Below, in pieces: positions 24,645 through 33,252 of a DNA stretch of 64,000 nucleotides. Location of the stretch: assembly GCA_004005435.1 (NCBI GenBank), contig RZWH01000001.1:682001-746000 (forward strand). The letters are read 5' to 3'. The notes beneath the pieces are model-generated. The model saw only the letters and a list, made by a program, of their open reading frames with translations, searched no databases and was not told where the DNA came from. The position numbers and the translations under genes are program-made. The DNA comes from Rhodobacteraceae bacterium CCMM004 (lineage in GTDB: Bacteria > Pseudomonadota > Alphaproteobacteria > Rhodobacterales > Rhodobacteraceae). Within the stretch, counting starts at the first letter, position 1. The number at the start of each line of letters is the position of its first letter.

Positions 24645-26117
24645 ATGTTTTCGCGCTATCGCAAACAGCCGGCCAGTCCGGTGGACGCCTCCCCGGCGCC
24701 GCCGCCGCTGAACAAGGTGTCGAAGAAGATCGCGGCCATCGACCCGCCCAAGCCCGCCCACCGTCCGAAGGTGGACAAGGCGCCGCCGCCGCCGCGCGGC
24801 GGCTCGGCCGCCGCCCGCGCCACTCCCGCCGACAAGGAGCGCAAGCGCAAGGAGCGGTTGTCCGAGATCAAGGTTCAGTTGCACAAGGAGCTGCTGGACA
24901 ACCTCAACCTCTCTGCCATCGAGAACGCCGCGGAATCCGATCTCAAGACCGAGATCACCGCCATCGCCTCGGAGGCGCTGAACGAGATGGGCGTGGTCCT
25001 GAACCGCGACGAGCGGCAGGCGCTGAACCAGGATTTGTTTGACGAGGTCAAGGGACTGGGCCCGCTTGAGCCGCTGCTCAAGGACGACAACGTCAACGAC
25101 ATCCTGGTGAACGGGCCGCAGCAGATCTTCGTCGAGCGGGACGGCAAGCTGACCCTGACCGACATCACCTTCAAGGACGAACGCCACCTCCTGCGGATCA
25201 TCGACAAGATTGTGAGCGCGGTCGGTCGGCGGGTGGACGAATCGAACCCCTATGTCGACGCGCGCCTGTCCGACGGCTCGCGCTTCAACGCGATGGTGCC
25301 GCCGATCGCGGTCGACGGCAGCCTGGTGTCGATCCGCAAGTTCAAGAAGGAAAAGCTGGGCATCAACGACCTGGTCAAGTTCGGCGCCTTCACCGAAGAA
25401 ATGGCGCTGTATCTGGAGGCCGCCGTGTCGACCCGCCTCAACGTCATCGTGTCGGGCGGAACCGGCTCGGGCAAGACGACGACGCTGAACGCGCTGTCGT
25501 CCTTCATCGACAACAGCGAGCGGATCCTGACCATCGAGGACACCGCAGAACTCCAGCTCCAGCAGACCCATGTGGGCCGGATGGAGAGCCGCCCAGCCAA
25601 CGTGGAGGGCAAAGGCGCGGTGACCCAGCGCGACTGCCTCAGAAACGCGCTGAGGATGCGCCCCGACCGCATCATCGTCGGCGAGACCCGCGGCGAAGAG
25701 GTCATCGACATGCTCCAGGCCATGAACACGGGCCACGACGGGTCGATGACCACGATCCACGCCAACTCGGCCCGCGACGCGGTCAGCCGCTTGGAGAACA
25801 TGATTGCCATGGCCGGGATCGAGATGCCGCTCAAGGCGGTGCGCGCCCAGATCGCCAGCGCCGTGCACCTGATCGTCCAGGCCAGCCGCCTCCAGGACGG
25901 CTCGCGCCGCATGGTCTCGATCACCGAGGTCACCGGCATGGAAGGCGAGGTCATCTCGATGCAGGAGGTGTTCCGCTATCAGCGCGTGGGCCTGACCCCC
26001 GAGAACAAGATCGTCGGCCACTTCACCGCGACCGGCGTGCGGTCGCATTTCTCCGAACGGTTCAAGATGTGGGGCTACAACCTGCCCGCCGAACTGTTCG
26101 AGCCGTTCCAGCCTTGA
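24645..26117 (+). CDS. cpaF: Pilus assembly ATPase CpaF (TadA)
   Basis: A 490-residue secretion ATPase of the VirB11/GspE superfamily that powers Flp pilus extension (and retraction). A Pro/Lys-rich N-terminal tail (about 70 residues) precedes the core. Walker A is IVSGGTGSGKTTTLNALSS, the Asp box is ILTIEDTAELQLQQTH, Walker B lies in MRPDRIIVGETRGEEVID and the His box in TGHDGSMTTIHANSARDA. It starts 13 bp after cpaE with GGGAGA upstream and lies 10 bp before tadB. Confidence 0.95.
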   Translation: MFSRYRKQPASPVDASPAPPPLNKVSKKIAAIDPPKPAHRPKVDKAPPPPRGGSAAARATPADKERKRKERLSEIKVQLHKELLDNLNLSAIENAAESDLKTEITAIASEALNEMGVVLNRDERQALNQDLFDEVKGLGPLEPLLKDDNVNDILVNGPQQIFVERDGKLTLTDITFKDERHLLRIIDKIVSAVGRRVDESNPYVDARLSDGSRFNAMVPPIAVDGSLVSIRKFKKEKLGINDLVKFGAFTEEMALYLEAAVSTRLNVIVSGGTGSGKTTTLNALSSFIDNSERILTIEDTAELQLQQTHVGRMESRPANVEGKGAVTQRDCLRNALRMRPDRIIVGETRGEEVIDMLQAMNTGHDGSMTTIHANSARDAVSRLENMIAMAGIEMPLKAVRAQIASAVHLIVQASRLQDGSRRMVSITEVTGMEGEVISMQEVFRYQRVGLTPENKIVGHFTATGVRSHFSERFKMWGYNLPAELFEPFQP

Positions 26118-26127
26118 GGGCGCACCC

Positions 26128-27093
26128 ATGATTTCCGCCGAACCGCTGATTTACGGGCTGATCTTCGTCGCCGTCCTGGTGCTGGTCGAAGGCATCTATC
26201 TGACCGTCTTCGGCAAGTCGATCAGCCTAAACAACCGGGTCAATCGCCGGTTGGAGATGCTGGAAAAGGGTAAGGGCCGCGAGCAGGTGCTCGACCAACT
26301 CCGCAAGGAGATGGGCCAGCACATGCAGAGCCAGCGCATCCCGCTTTACTCGCTGCTGGCGGAAAAGGCACAGAAGGCCAACATCGCCTTCACCCCCACG
26401 CAGCTCATCATCGTGATGATCGTGCTGGGGACCGTGGCCTATCTCGGCCTGACCGTGGGCACCCAGGCGTCGACGCCGATCCGCATCGCCGTGGCCGTCG
26501 CCATGGGCGTCGGCGGCGTCTATGTCTGGATCAACGGCAAGGCCAAAAAGCGTCTGGCCCTGATCGAAGAGCAGTTGCCGGACGCCGTCGAGCTGATGGT
26601 GCGCAGCCTCCGCGTCGGCCACCCGTTCTCGAGCGCGATCAACATCGTGGCCAAGGAGGTGCCGGACCCCCTGGGCTCGGAAATGGGCGTCATCGCCGAC
26701 GAGTCCGCCTACGGCCGCGACGCGGGCGAGGCGCTCAAGGCCATGGCCGAACGGCTGGACATGCAGGATCTGCGCTTTCTCGCCGTGGCGGTGACGATCC
26801 AGCAGCAGTCGGGCGGCAACCTGGCCGAGGTGCTGGCCGGTCTCGCCCGGGTCATCCGTGCGCGGTTCAAGCTGTTTCGCCGGGTCAAGGCGATCACCGC
26901 CGAGGCCAAGTGGTCGGGGATGTTCCTGTCGGTGTTCCCGCTGGGCGCACTGGTCATGATCAACGTGATCCAGCCCAATTACTACGACGACGTCAAACAC
27001 ACGGCCTATTTCATCCCCGCATGCCTGGTGGTCGCCGGGTTCCTGGTCGCCAACATCTTCGTGATGCGGGCGCTCGTGGACATCAAGGTCTGA
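26128..27093 (+). CDS. tadB: Tad pilus inner-membrane platform protein TadB
   Basis: A 321-residue T2SSF-domain protein with N-terminal (PLIYGLIFVAVLVLVEGIYL) and mid TM segments and two more at the C-terminus. The cytoplasmic GspF-like domain includes QLPDAVELMVRSLRVGHPFS, EALKAMAERLDMQDLRFLAV and QQSGGNLAEVLAGLARVIR, all typical. With TadC it makes the platform driven by CpaF. Confidence 0.93.
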   Translation: MISAEPLIYGLIFVAVLVLVEGIYLTVFGKSISLNNRVNRRLEMLEKGKGREQVLDQLRKEMGQHMQSQRIPLYSLLAEKAQKANIAFTPTQLIIVMIVLGTVAYLGLTVGTQASTPIRIAVAVAMGVGGVYVWINGKAKKRLALIEEQLPDAVELMVRSLRVGHPFSSAINIVAKEVPDPLGSEMGVIADESAYGRDAGEALKAMAERLDMQDLRFLAVAVTIQQQSGGNLAEVLAGLARVIRARFKLFRRVKAITAEAKWSGMFLSVFPLGALVMINVIQPNYYDDVKHTAYFIPACLVVAGFLVANIFVMRALVDIKV

Positions 27094-27106
27094 GGAGGGC
27101 CGCGAC

Positions 27107-28099
27107 ATGGACACCGTCACCGCCGTCATGGCCGGACTGAACGACATGCTAGTCCAGGCCCTCGGCCCGCTGGGACCGCTGATCGCGATGGGCGGTCTGG
27201 GTCTCCTTCTGGTGTTGGCCGCGCTGCCCTTCGTGTTCAAGCGCCAGGCCGACCCGCTCGACAAGCTCAAGCAGGCGGCGACCGCACGCGCCGCCGAACC
27301 CGGCGCGCCCGCCCTCAGGATCGGCGGCAAGAAGGACAAGCTGGAGAAATACTCCACCTTCCTCGAACCCCAGGACGAAGAGGAGTTCTCGGCGATCCGG
27401 CTCAAGCTCCTCCAGGCCGGCTATCGCTCCAAGAACGCGGTGCGCACCTTTCACTTTGCCCAGTTCGCGCTGGGTCTGAGCCTGCTCTGCGTAGGTGTGG
27501 CCTATGCCCTCCTGACCTCGGCCACCGGCGAGCCGTCGACGCAGATGCTGATCATGTCGATCCTGATCCCGGGCGGCATCGGCTACTACGCCCCCAAATA
27601 CTGGATCACCAAGCGGCTCCAGCAGCGCCAGCAGGAGATCACCAACGGCTTTCCCGACAGTCTCGACATGATGCTGGTCTGCGTCGAGGCGGGCCAGAGC
27701 CTGGATCAGTCGATCAACCGGGTGGCCAAGGAGATCCGCGCAGGCTTTCCCGCGCTCGCCGAGGAATACGACATCGTCAGCCACGAGGTGAAGGCGGGCA
27801 AGGACAAGGTCGCGGTCCTGCGCGACATGTCCGAACGCGCGGGGGTGCCGGACGTGGCGTCCTTCGTCACCGTGCTGATCCAGTCGGCGACTTTTGGCAC
27901 CAGTGTGGCCGAGGCGCTGCGCGTCTATGCCGCCGAGATGCGGGACAAGCGGGTGATGCGCGCCGAGGAAAAGGCCAACACGCTCCCCACCAAGATGACC
28001 CTGGCGACGATGATGTTGACCGTTCCGCCGCTTCTCATCATCCTGCTCGGGCCGTCGATCTACAACATCGTCGAGACGCTGGGGAAATTCAAAATCTGA
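27107..28099 (+). CDS. tadC: Tad pilus inner-membrane platform protein TadC
   Basis: A 330-residue T2SSF-domain protein and partner of TadB. Typical stretches are FPDSLDMMLVCVEAGQSLDQ, VLRDMSERAGVPDVASFVTV, ATFGTSVAEALRVYAAEMRD and a C-terminal TM TMMLTVPPLLIILLGPSIYN. An N-terminal TM (PLIAMGGLGLLLVLAALPFVF) and a middle pair are visible. GAGGAGGGCC precedes the ATG, 13 bp after tadB. Confidence 0.93.
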   Translation: MDTVTAVMAGLNDMLVQALGPLGPLIAMGGLGLLLVLAALPFVFKRQADPLDKLKQAATARAAEPGAPALRIGGKKDKLEKYSTFLEPQDEEEFSAIRLKLLQAGYRSKNAVRTFHFAQFALGLSLLCVGVAYALLTSATGEPSTQMLIMSILIPGGIGYYAPKYWITKRLQQRQQEITNGFPDSLDMMLVCVEAGQSLDQSINRVAKEIRAGFPALAEEYDIVSHEVKAGKDKVAVLRDMSERAGVPDVASFVTVLIQSATFGTSVAEALRVYAAEMRDKRVMRAEEKANTLPTKMTLATMMLTVPPLLIILLGPSIYNIVETLGKFKI

Positions 28100-28115
28100 G
28101 GGCCCGCCGACCGCC

Positions 28116-28673
28116 GTGCGCATTGCCGCCGCTCTGACCGCCGCCCTGGCCGTGGCCGCCTGCCTCCCCGCGGGCGGCCAGGCTGTGCGGGGCGACCGGG
28201 CCGGTCCGCCCCCGGGCGTCGCCCGCGGCACCGCGGTCGAGGGTCTGACGGTCGGGCACCGCCTGATGGCCGCGGGGGAATACGAACTGGCGCTGAAGGC
28301 GTTCCTGCGTGCCGCCGCCGAAGAGGGCGAGACCGCAGAGGTCCTGTCGTCCCTCGGCACCGCCAATTTGGGCCTCGGCCGCCTCGGCCAGGCCGAACGC
28401 CTGCTGCGCCGCGCGGTCGAGGTCGATCCGGGTTTCGCCGAGGCGTGGAACAACCTGGGCGTCGTGCTGATGGAGCGGGGCCACGTCGCCGAAGCCGCGC
28501 TGGTGTTCCGCCGGGCCGTCGCGCTCGACAGTGGCGAAAGTGACGACATGCGCGCCAATCTTTCCCTGGCCCTCGCAAAACGCGACGATCCCACCTATCA
28601 TGCGGACGCAGATGCGAATTTCGCCTTGGTGCGGCAGGGGACGGGCAGCTATGCCATCCGCTCGCCGCTCTGA
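28116..28673 (+). CDS. TPR lipoprotein of the Tad locus (first)
   Basis: A 185-residue protein with a GTG start 16 bp after tadC. The signal peptide contains a lipobox (LAVAAC). At least three TPR-like units follow (GEYELALKAFLRAAAEEGET, SSLGTANLGLGRLGQAERLL, AWNNLGVVLMERGHVAEAAL). It resembles TadD-type pilotin/assembly lipoproteins, which help localise the secretin. The next gene is a second TPR lipoprotein. Confidence 0.82.
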   Translation: MRIAAALTAALAVAACLPAGGQAVRGDRAGPPPGVARGTAVEGLTVGHRLMAAGEYELALKAFLRAAAEEGETAEVLSSLGTANLGLGRLGQAERLLRRAVEVDPGFAEAWNNLGVVLMERGHVAEAALVFRRAVALDSGESDDMRANLSLALAKRDDPTYHADADANFALVRQGTGSYAIRSPL

Positions 28674-28722
28674 AAAAACAGAAGCGGGATCGCGAGGACG
28701 AGCAGGATAAAGGACGCAAAAG

Positions 28723-29580
28723 ATGCGCCATATTGTCGTGGCCGCGCTCTCGGTGAGTGCTGCGGCGTTGCTGTCGGCCTGCGGGCAGACCGGCGACGCC
28801 GACGTCGAGCGCGCCATCAAGGACGTCAATGTCATCGATGAGTCGAACCTCAACGACATCATGCTGACGGTGGCCGACCCGAACGAGGCGGTGGACCATT
28901 TCCGCCGCACCGCCGCCGCAGACCCGAGCCGCATCGACCTGCAGCGCGGGCTGGGCAAGTCGCTGATCCGGGCCAAGCGTCCGGCCGAGGCGGCCCAGGT
29001 CTGGACCGAGGTGGTCGCCCACCCGGAGGCGACGCCGGCGGACGCCGTCGCGCTGGCCGACGCGCTGATCCGGGCGGGCGACTGGGACACGGCCGAACAG
29101 CGTCTGAACGCGATCCCGCCGACCCACGAGACCTACCGCCGCTACCGGCTCGAAGCGATGATCGCCGACAAGAACCAGGCATGGGACAAGGCCGACCATT
29201 TCTACGAAACCGCCGCCAGCCTAACGACGACCCCTGCCGGCGTCCTGAACAACTGGGGCTATTCCAAGTTGGTGCGCGGCGACTACGGGGCGGCCGAGCG
29301 GCTGTTCACCGAGGCGATCACCCACGACCGCGACCTCTTTACGGCCAAGAACAACCTGGTCCTCGCCCGCGGGGCGCAGCGGAAATACGACCTGCCCGTG
29401 GTGCCGATGACCCAGACCGAGCAGGCGCAACTGCTGCACAGCATGGCGCTCTCGGCCATCAAGCAGGGGGACGTCGCCATCGGCAAGGGTCTGCTGCGGG
29501 AGGCTATCGACACCCATCCGCAGCACTTCGAGGCCGCGGCGCGGGCGCTGCGCGCGCTTGAAGCCAACGTCACGAACTAG
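28723..29580 (+). CDS. TPR lipoprotein TadD-like (second)
   Basis: A 285-residue predicted lipoprotein (AAALLSAC lipobox at about residues 14-21) with TPR units such as DLQRGLGKSLIRAKRPAEAA, NNWGYSKLVRGDYGAAERLF and SAIKQGDVAIGKGLLREAID. This matches TadD, needed for secretin assembly in Tad systems. It lies 49 bp after the first TPR gene and 5 bp before the prepilin peptidase gene. Confidence 0.85.
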   Translation: MRHIVVAALSVSAAALLSACGQTGDADVERAIKDVNVIDESNLNDIMLTVADPNEAVDHFRRTAAADPSRIDLQRGLGKSLIRAKRPAEAAQVWTEVVAHPEATPADAVALADALIRAGDWDTAEQRLNAIPPTHETYRRYRLEAMIADKNQAWDKADHFYETAASLTTTPAGVLNNWGYSKLVRGDYGAAERLFTEAITHDRDLFTAKNNLVLARGAQRKYDLPVVPMTQTEQAQLLHSMALSAIKQGDVAIGKGLLREAIDTHPQHFEAAARALRALEANVTN

Positions 29581-29585
29581 GCCCC

Positions 29586-30074
29586 GTGGCGCTCTCTGCG
29601 GCGGCGGCGTGGTGGTTCCTGCCCTTCGTGCTGCCGATCTGCCTCTGGGTGGCGTGGTCGGACATGGCCACGATGAAGATCCCCAACAAGGCCGTGCTGG
29701 CTCTGGCTGCGGTGTTCCTCGTCGTGGGCCCCCTCGCACTGCCGCTTGAGGTCTGGGCGTGGCAGTGGTTGCACCTCGCCGTGGTGCTGGCCGTAGGGTT
29801 CGTCCTCAACGTGGCCGGCGGCCTCGGCGCGGGGGATGCGAAGTTCGCGGCCGCCGCCGCGCCCTTCGTCTTGAGCGCCGATATCGGCGTCGTGCTGTTT
29901 CTCTTCGGCGCCGCGACGCTCGCCGCCTTCGCCACCCATCGCCTGGCCCGCGCGTTGCCGCCGCTGCGCCGCCGCACCGCCCACTGGGCGAGCTGGACGC
30001 ACGCCAAGTTTCCCCTGGGCCTGGCGCTGGGTCCGACGCTTCTGTTCTATCTCGCGCTCGCCGCCGTCGCCTGA
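29586..30074 (+). CDS. cpaA: Prepilin peptidase CpaA (TadV)
   Basis: A 162-residue integral-membrane aspartic peptidase of the A24 family, lacking the N-methylating domain of PilD. The two catalytic Asp residues are seen in WVAWSDMATMKIPN (near the N-terminus) and in GGLGAGDAKFAAAAA (the GxGD motif). It removes the leaders of the Flp pilins at 18928, 19374 and probably 19708. GTG start. Its 3' end overlaps the convergent membrane protein gene by 28 bp. Confidence 0.9.
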   Translation: MALSAAAAWWFLPFVLPICLWVAWSDMATMKIPNKAVLALAAVFLVVGPLALPLEVWAWQWLHLAVVLAVGFVLNVAGGLGAGDAKFAAAAAPFVLSADIGVVLFLFGAATLAAFATHRLARALPPLRRRTAHWASWTHAKFPLGLALGPTLLFYLALAAVA

Positions 30075-31705
30075 TCCACCGCCAGGAGGATATAGAGCGG
30101 GCCGCGATGCACCTCGGTCAGCCCGATCTCGCGCGCCGCGAGTTCGTCCAGGATGTGCTTGCGCACCACCGGGGTAACCGGGCACGTGGGCACCAAGACA
30201 TAGTCCGCCGCGCCGATCCCAGGTAGCCCGCCGTAGATCCAGGGCGCCGCCCCCGGCACCGGCAAGAGCCCCTCGTCGAAGAGCCAGAAGCTCGACAAAA
30301 GGTCGGCGGCCAGGATGCGGCTGCCATCGGCGAAACCCTGCGCCCTCAGGTCCGCCGCCAGCGCCTGCATCCAGGCGATCAGGCCCTGGTTCATCGCGCA
30401 ATAGGCCAGCGGCTCGCCCATCAGCGTGGTGTCGTCGCCGCGCCGCTCGACCGCGTCGGCCACCGCTTCCATCCCCGATCCGGGCCCGTCGCCGCGCACC
30501 GTCTTGTCGAACTGCAACGCCTGTTCGTCGAAGACCCACAGGTCGCCGTTTCGGGGATGGACGGGGAACACCTGCACATGGTCGTCCGGCCCCTGGGGGA
30601 TGTGGCGCAGAGGCGACAGGGCGATGTTGGTCAAGGACGGCGCGGCCAGAGCCAACAGCACCGCCGCGCTGACCGTGAGCCGCGGCACCTCGGCCGCCGC
30701 GGCGCGGTCCCGCCACGCCAGGAGGATCAGCCCGGCCAAAGCGAACCACTTGGGATCGTTGCCGTAGTTCTGGAACGTGATGTAGGCCCCCGCAGGGATC
30801 AGCAGGAGCAGACCGAGCCCCGCCGCCGTCGCTCCGCCGCGCCGGAGCCAGATCACCCCCAGCGTCGCCGTGACCGTCCCGGCGAGCGTCGCCGGACCCG
30901 ACAGCACCTGCGCCAGCGGGGCCGAGGGATAATCCCGGAACGCCGACCGCGCGACGGTCAGGAGGTCCCCGACATAGGCCGGCCAAAACGCCCAGCCCAA
31001 CGCCAGGGTGGCCGCCACCAGCGCCGTCGCGGCCGCCGCCACGCCGATGGCCAGCGTCCGGCCCTGCCCCGCCGCCAGCAGCGTCACCGCGATGGGCAGG
31101 GTCAGCGCCACCACGTAGGTCACCTTCATCAACGTCAGCGCGGCCATGCAGAGGCCCAGGAGCACGCCATCGACCCACACCGGCCCCGGCCGCCTGAGCG
31201 GGAGATAGGCCAGTCCAACGGCGATGAACGCGATGGCCCAGGCCCAGCGATTGTAGTGCATCGAGACCGACAGCTTGGCCTCCGCCCCGCCCGCGATCAG
31301 CCCCAGGCACAACGCCATGACGATGCCGCCGAAGACCGCCGCCCAAACCGGCGTGAGCCGCGTCGCGCCCACCCAGACCGCCGGACCGAGGAGGAGGGCC
31401 GCCACCGCGATCTGCGCCCAGAGGATCGCGCGGCCGACTCCGGCCCCGGTCTCCACCATTGCCGCGATGGGCCAGCTCGCCAGCACCCCGATGGGCGTCT
31501 GGAAGTCCACGTGCGGCCGGTCCCCCTGGGCCATCCGCATGACGATCTCCAAGAGGTGGAGCATGTCGCCGTCGTGCTGGTCGATATAGAGCCCGTCCTG
31601 AACCAGCAGCGCGCCCGCCAACAGCGCGAAGGCCGCGCCGGTGCCGCCCAACGCCGCCGCCCATGCGGGGGTCCGCCTGCCGTCGCCTGCTGCCTCGTCC
31701 ATCAT
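30047..31705 (-). CDS. GT-C-like polytopic membrane protein, putative glycosyltransferase
   Basis: A 552-residue protein with about ten hydrophobic segments in the first ~370 residues and a soluble C-terminal region. Its N-terminal part reads DGDMLHLLEIVMRMAQGDRP followed by HVDFQTPIG, the layout of ArnT/PMT-type GT-C glycosyltransferases, in which an acidic residue after the first TM is catalytic and a G-x-P-x-x-D-F motif follows. The donor would be a polyprenyl-linked sugar and the acceptor on the periplasmic side. Start MMDEAA at 31705; the frame is open further but lacks a better start. Convergent with cpaA, divergent from the AAA ATPase gene. Role in pilin or envelope glycosylation is a guess. 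Confidence 0.65.
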   Translation of the reverse strand: MMDEAAGDGRRTPAWAAALGGTGAAFALLAGALLVQDGLYIDQHDGDMLHLLEIVMRMAQGDRPHVDFQTPIGVLASWPIAAMVETGAGVGRAILWAQIAVAALLLGPAVWVGATRLTPVWAAVFGGIVMALCLGLIAGGAEAKLSVSMHYNRWAWAIAFIAVGLAYLPLRRPGPVWVDGVLLGLCMAALTLMKVTYVVALTLPIAVTLLAAGQGRTLAIGVAAAATALVAATLALGWAFWPAYVGDLLTVARSAFRDYPSAPLAQVLSGPATLAGTVTATLGVIWLRRGGATAAGLGLLLLIPAGAYITFQNYGNDPKWFALAGLILLAWRDRAAAAEVPRLTVSAAVLLALAAPSLTNIALSPLRHIPQGPDDHVQVFPVHPRNGDLWVFDEQALQFDKTVRGDGPGSGMEAVADAVERRGDDTTLMGEPLAYCAMNQGLIAWMQALAADLRAQGFADGSRILAADLLSSFWLFDEGLLPVPGAAPWIYGGLPGIGAADYVLVPTCPVTPVVRKHILDELAAREIGLTEVHRGPLYILLAVDQATAASAR

Positions 31706-31793
31706 TTGGCCACATTGAAAGGGCACGTTCACGCTCGGGAAACCCCTGCCAGAGCATAAAGGCCAAAATGCGGCCGAAAAGGATGGTGCGCCG

Positions 31794-33101
31794 ATGAACA
31801 TGGAGACTGCCGGGGTGATCGCCCCCGCCGCCCCAAAGACGCTGGAGGCCATGCGCCTGCCGATCGTCATGATGCGCGACATCCTGCTCAAGACGATGTT
31901 CCGCCAGAACCTCGAACACGTGAGCGCGATCGCCCGGACGATCTGTCTCCCCGTGCCGGTCACGCAAGAGCTGATCGACCTGGCGCGCGATCAGAAGCTG
32001 GTGGAGGCGACAGGGACGCTCCACGCCACGTCGTCGTCGGAAATGGGCTATCAGCTCTCGGATGCGGGCAAGGCGCGGGCCCAGGACGCCCTGGCCCAGT
32101 CGGAATACTATGGCGCCATGCCGGTGCCGCTCGAGGTCTACGCCCAGCAGGTTGAGCGGCAGTCGGTTCGCAACATCCAGATCACGCGCCAGCAACTGAC
32201 CCAGGCCATGGGGCACCTGATCCTGCCCGACGACCTGCTCGACAATCTCGGGCCGGCAGTGGGCGCTGGCCGGTCGATCCTGATGTATGGCCCGCCCGGC
32301 AACGGCAAATCGTCGATCTCGAACGGGATCCGCGATGCCCTGGGCGACCGCATCTACGTGCCGCGCGCCATCGCGTATTCGGGGCAGGTGATCACCGTCT
32401 ACGACCCCATCGTCCACGCCGCCGCCGAGTCGGCCGAGGACGACCCTACGAGCTTGCGCCGCACCACCCGGTTCGACACCCGCTACGTGCTCTGCGACCG
32501 GCCGACCGTGGTGACGGGGGGCGAGCTGACGCTCGACATGCTCGATCTGGTCTACAACCCCACCGCGCGGACCTATCAAGCGCCGCTGCAGTTGAAGTCG
32601 ACGGGGGGCATCTTCATCGTCGACGACCTCGGTCGGCAGGAGGACCCACCCCAGGCCCTGATCAACCGCTGGATCGTGCCGTTGGAGGAGAAGAAGGACA
32701 TCCTGGCGCTGCAATCGGGCGAGAAGTTCGAAGTGCCCTTCGACACGCTGGTGATCTTCTCCACCAACTTCCATCCCAACAAGATCTTCGATCAGGCCGC
32801 GCTGAGGCGGATTTTCTATAAGATCAAGATCGACGGGCCGACCCAGTCCGACTACCTCAAGATCTTCGCAATGGTCGCGAAGAAGCGGAAGATGCCGCTC
32901 AGCGAACCTGCGCTGGTCCATCTGTTGAAGAAGAAATACCCGACCATCGACAACGTCTATGCGAATTATCAGCCGATCTTTCTCGTCGACCAGATGGCCG
33001 CGATCTGCGACTTCGAGGGCCTTCCCTATCAGATGACGCCCGAGCTGATCGACCGCGCCTGGTCGAACATGTTCGTCCACGACGAAGACATCGTCCGCTA
33101 A
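31794..33101 (+). CDS. AAA+ ATPase with N-terminal winged-helix-like region
   Basis: A 435-residue cytoplasmic ATPase. Residues ~15-110 look like a winged-helix module (ILLKTMFRQNLEHVSAIART; VPVTQELIDLARDQKLVEAT). The AAA core has Walker A GPPGNGKSS at about 166-174, Walker B GGIFIVDDLGRQE at 271-283 and a sensor-like VIFSTNFHP. It resembles stand-alone AAA proteins found beside Tad loci in Rhodobacterales whose job is not established. AAAAGGA precedes the ATG. It is divergent from the GT-C-like gene and ends just before the hairpin array at 33109. Confidence 0.75.
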   Translation: MNMETAGVIAPAAPKTLEAMRLPIVMMRDILLKTMFRQNLEHVSAIARTICLPVPVTQELIDLARDQKLVEATGTLHATSSSEMGYQLSDAGKARAQDALAQSEYYGAMPVPLEVYAQQVERQSVRNIQITRQQLTQAMGHLILPDDLLDNLGPAVGAGRSILMYGPPGNGKSSISNGIRDALGDRIYVPRAIAYSGQVITVYDPIVHAAAESAEDDPTSLRRTTRFDTRYVLCDRPTVVTGGELTLDMLDLVYNPTARTYQAPLQLKSTGGIFIVDDLGRQEDPPQALINRWIVPLEEKKDILALQSGEKFEVPFDTLVIFSTNFHPNKIFDQAALRRIFYKIKIDGPTQSDYLKIFAMVAKKRKMPLSEPALVHLLKKKYPTIDNVYANYQPIFLVDQMAAICDFEGLPYQMTPELIDRAWSNMFVHDEDIVR

Positions 33102-33108
33102 CCGCCAA

Positions 33109-33230
33109 GCCGGACTTCGACGCGAAGTCCGGCCGAAAATCGACGCGATTTTCCGCCACGTCCCCGTCGCGCGCCGCGGAATTCGCGAGAATTCCCGCCG
33201 GACTTCGCGTCGAAGTCCGGCGCGCCGCGG
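33109..33230. repeat. Nested hairpin array (palindromic intergenic element)
   Basis: Four hairpins occupy about 115 bp. The first is gccggacttcg/cgaagtccggc (33109-33133, loop acg); the second is gaaaatcg/cgattttc (33135-33153, loop acg); the third is ggaattc/gaattcc (33178-33195, loop gcga); the fourth has the same 11-bp stem as the first (33197-33221) with loop cgt, so it is the exact reverse complement of the first. gcgccgcgg occurs at 33171-33179 and 33222-33230. It starts 7 bp after the AAA gene stop and could end transcription, but the paired inverted copies also resemble REP/BIME-type elements. Confidence 0.8.
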
Positions 33231-33252
33231 CGGCGGCCCTATATGGGGCTCC

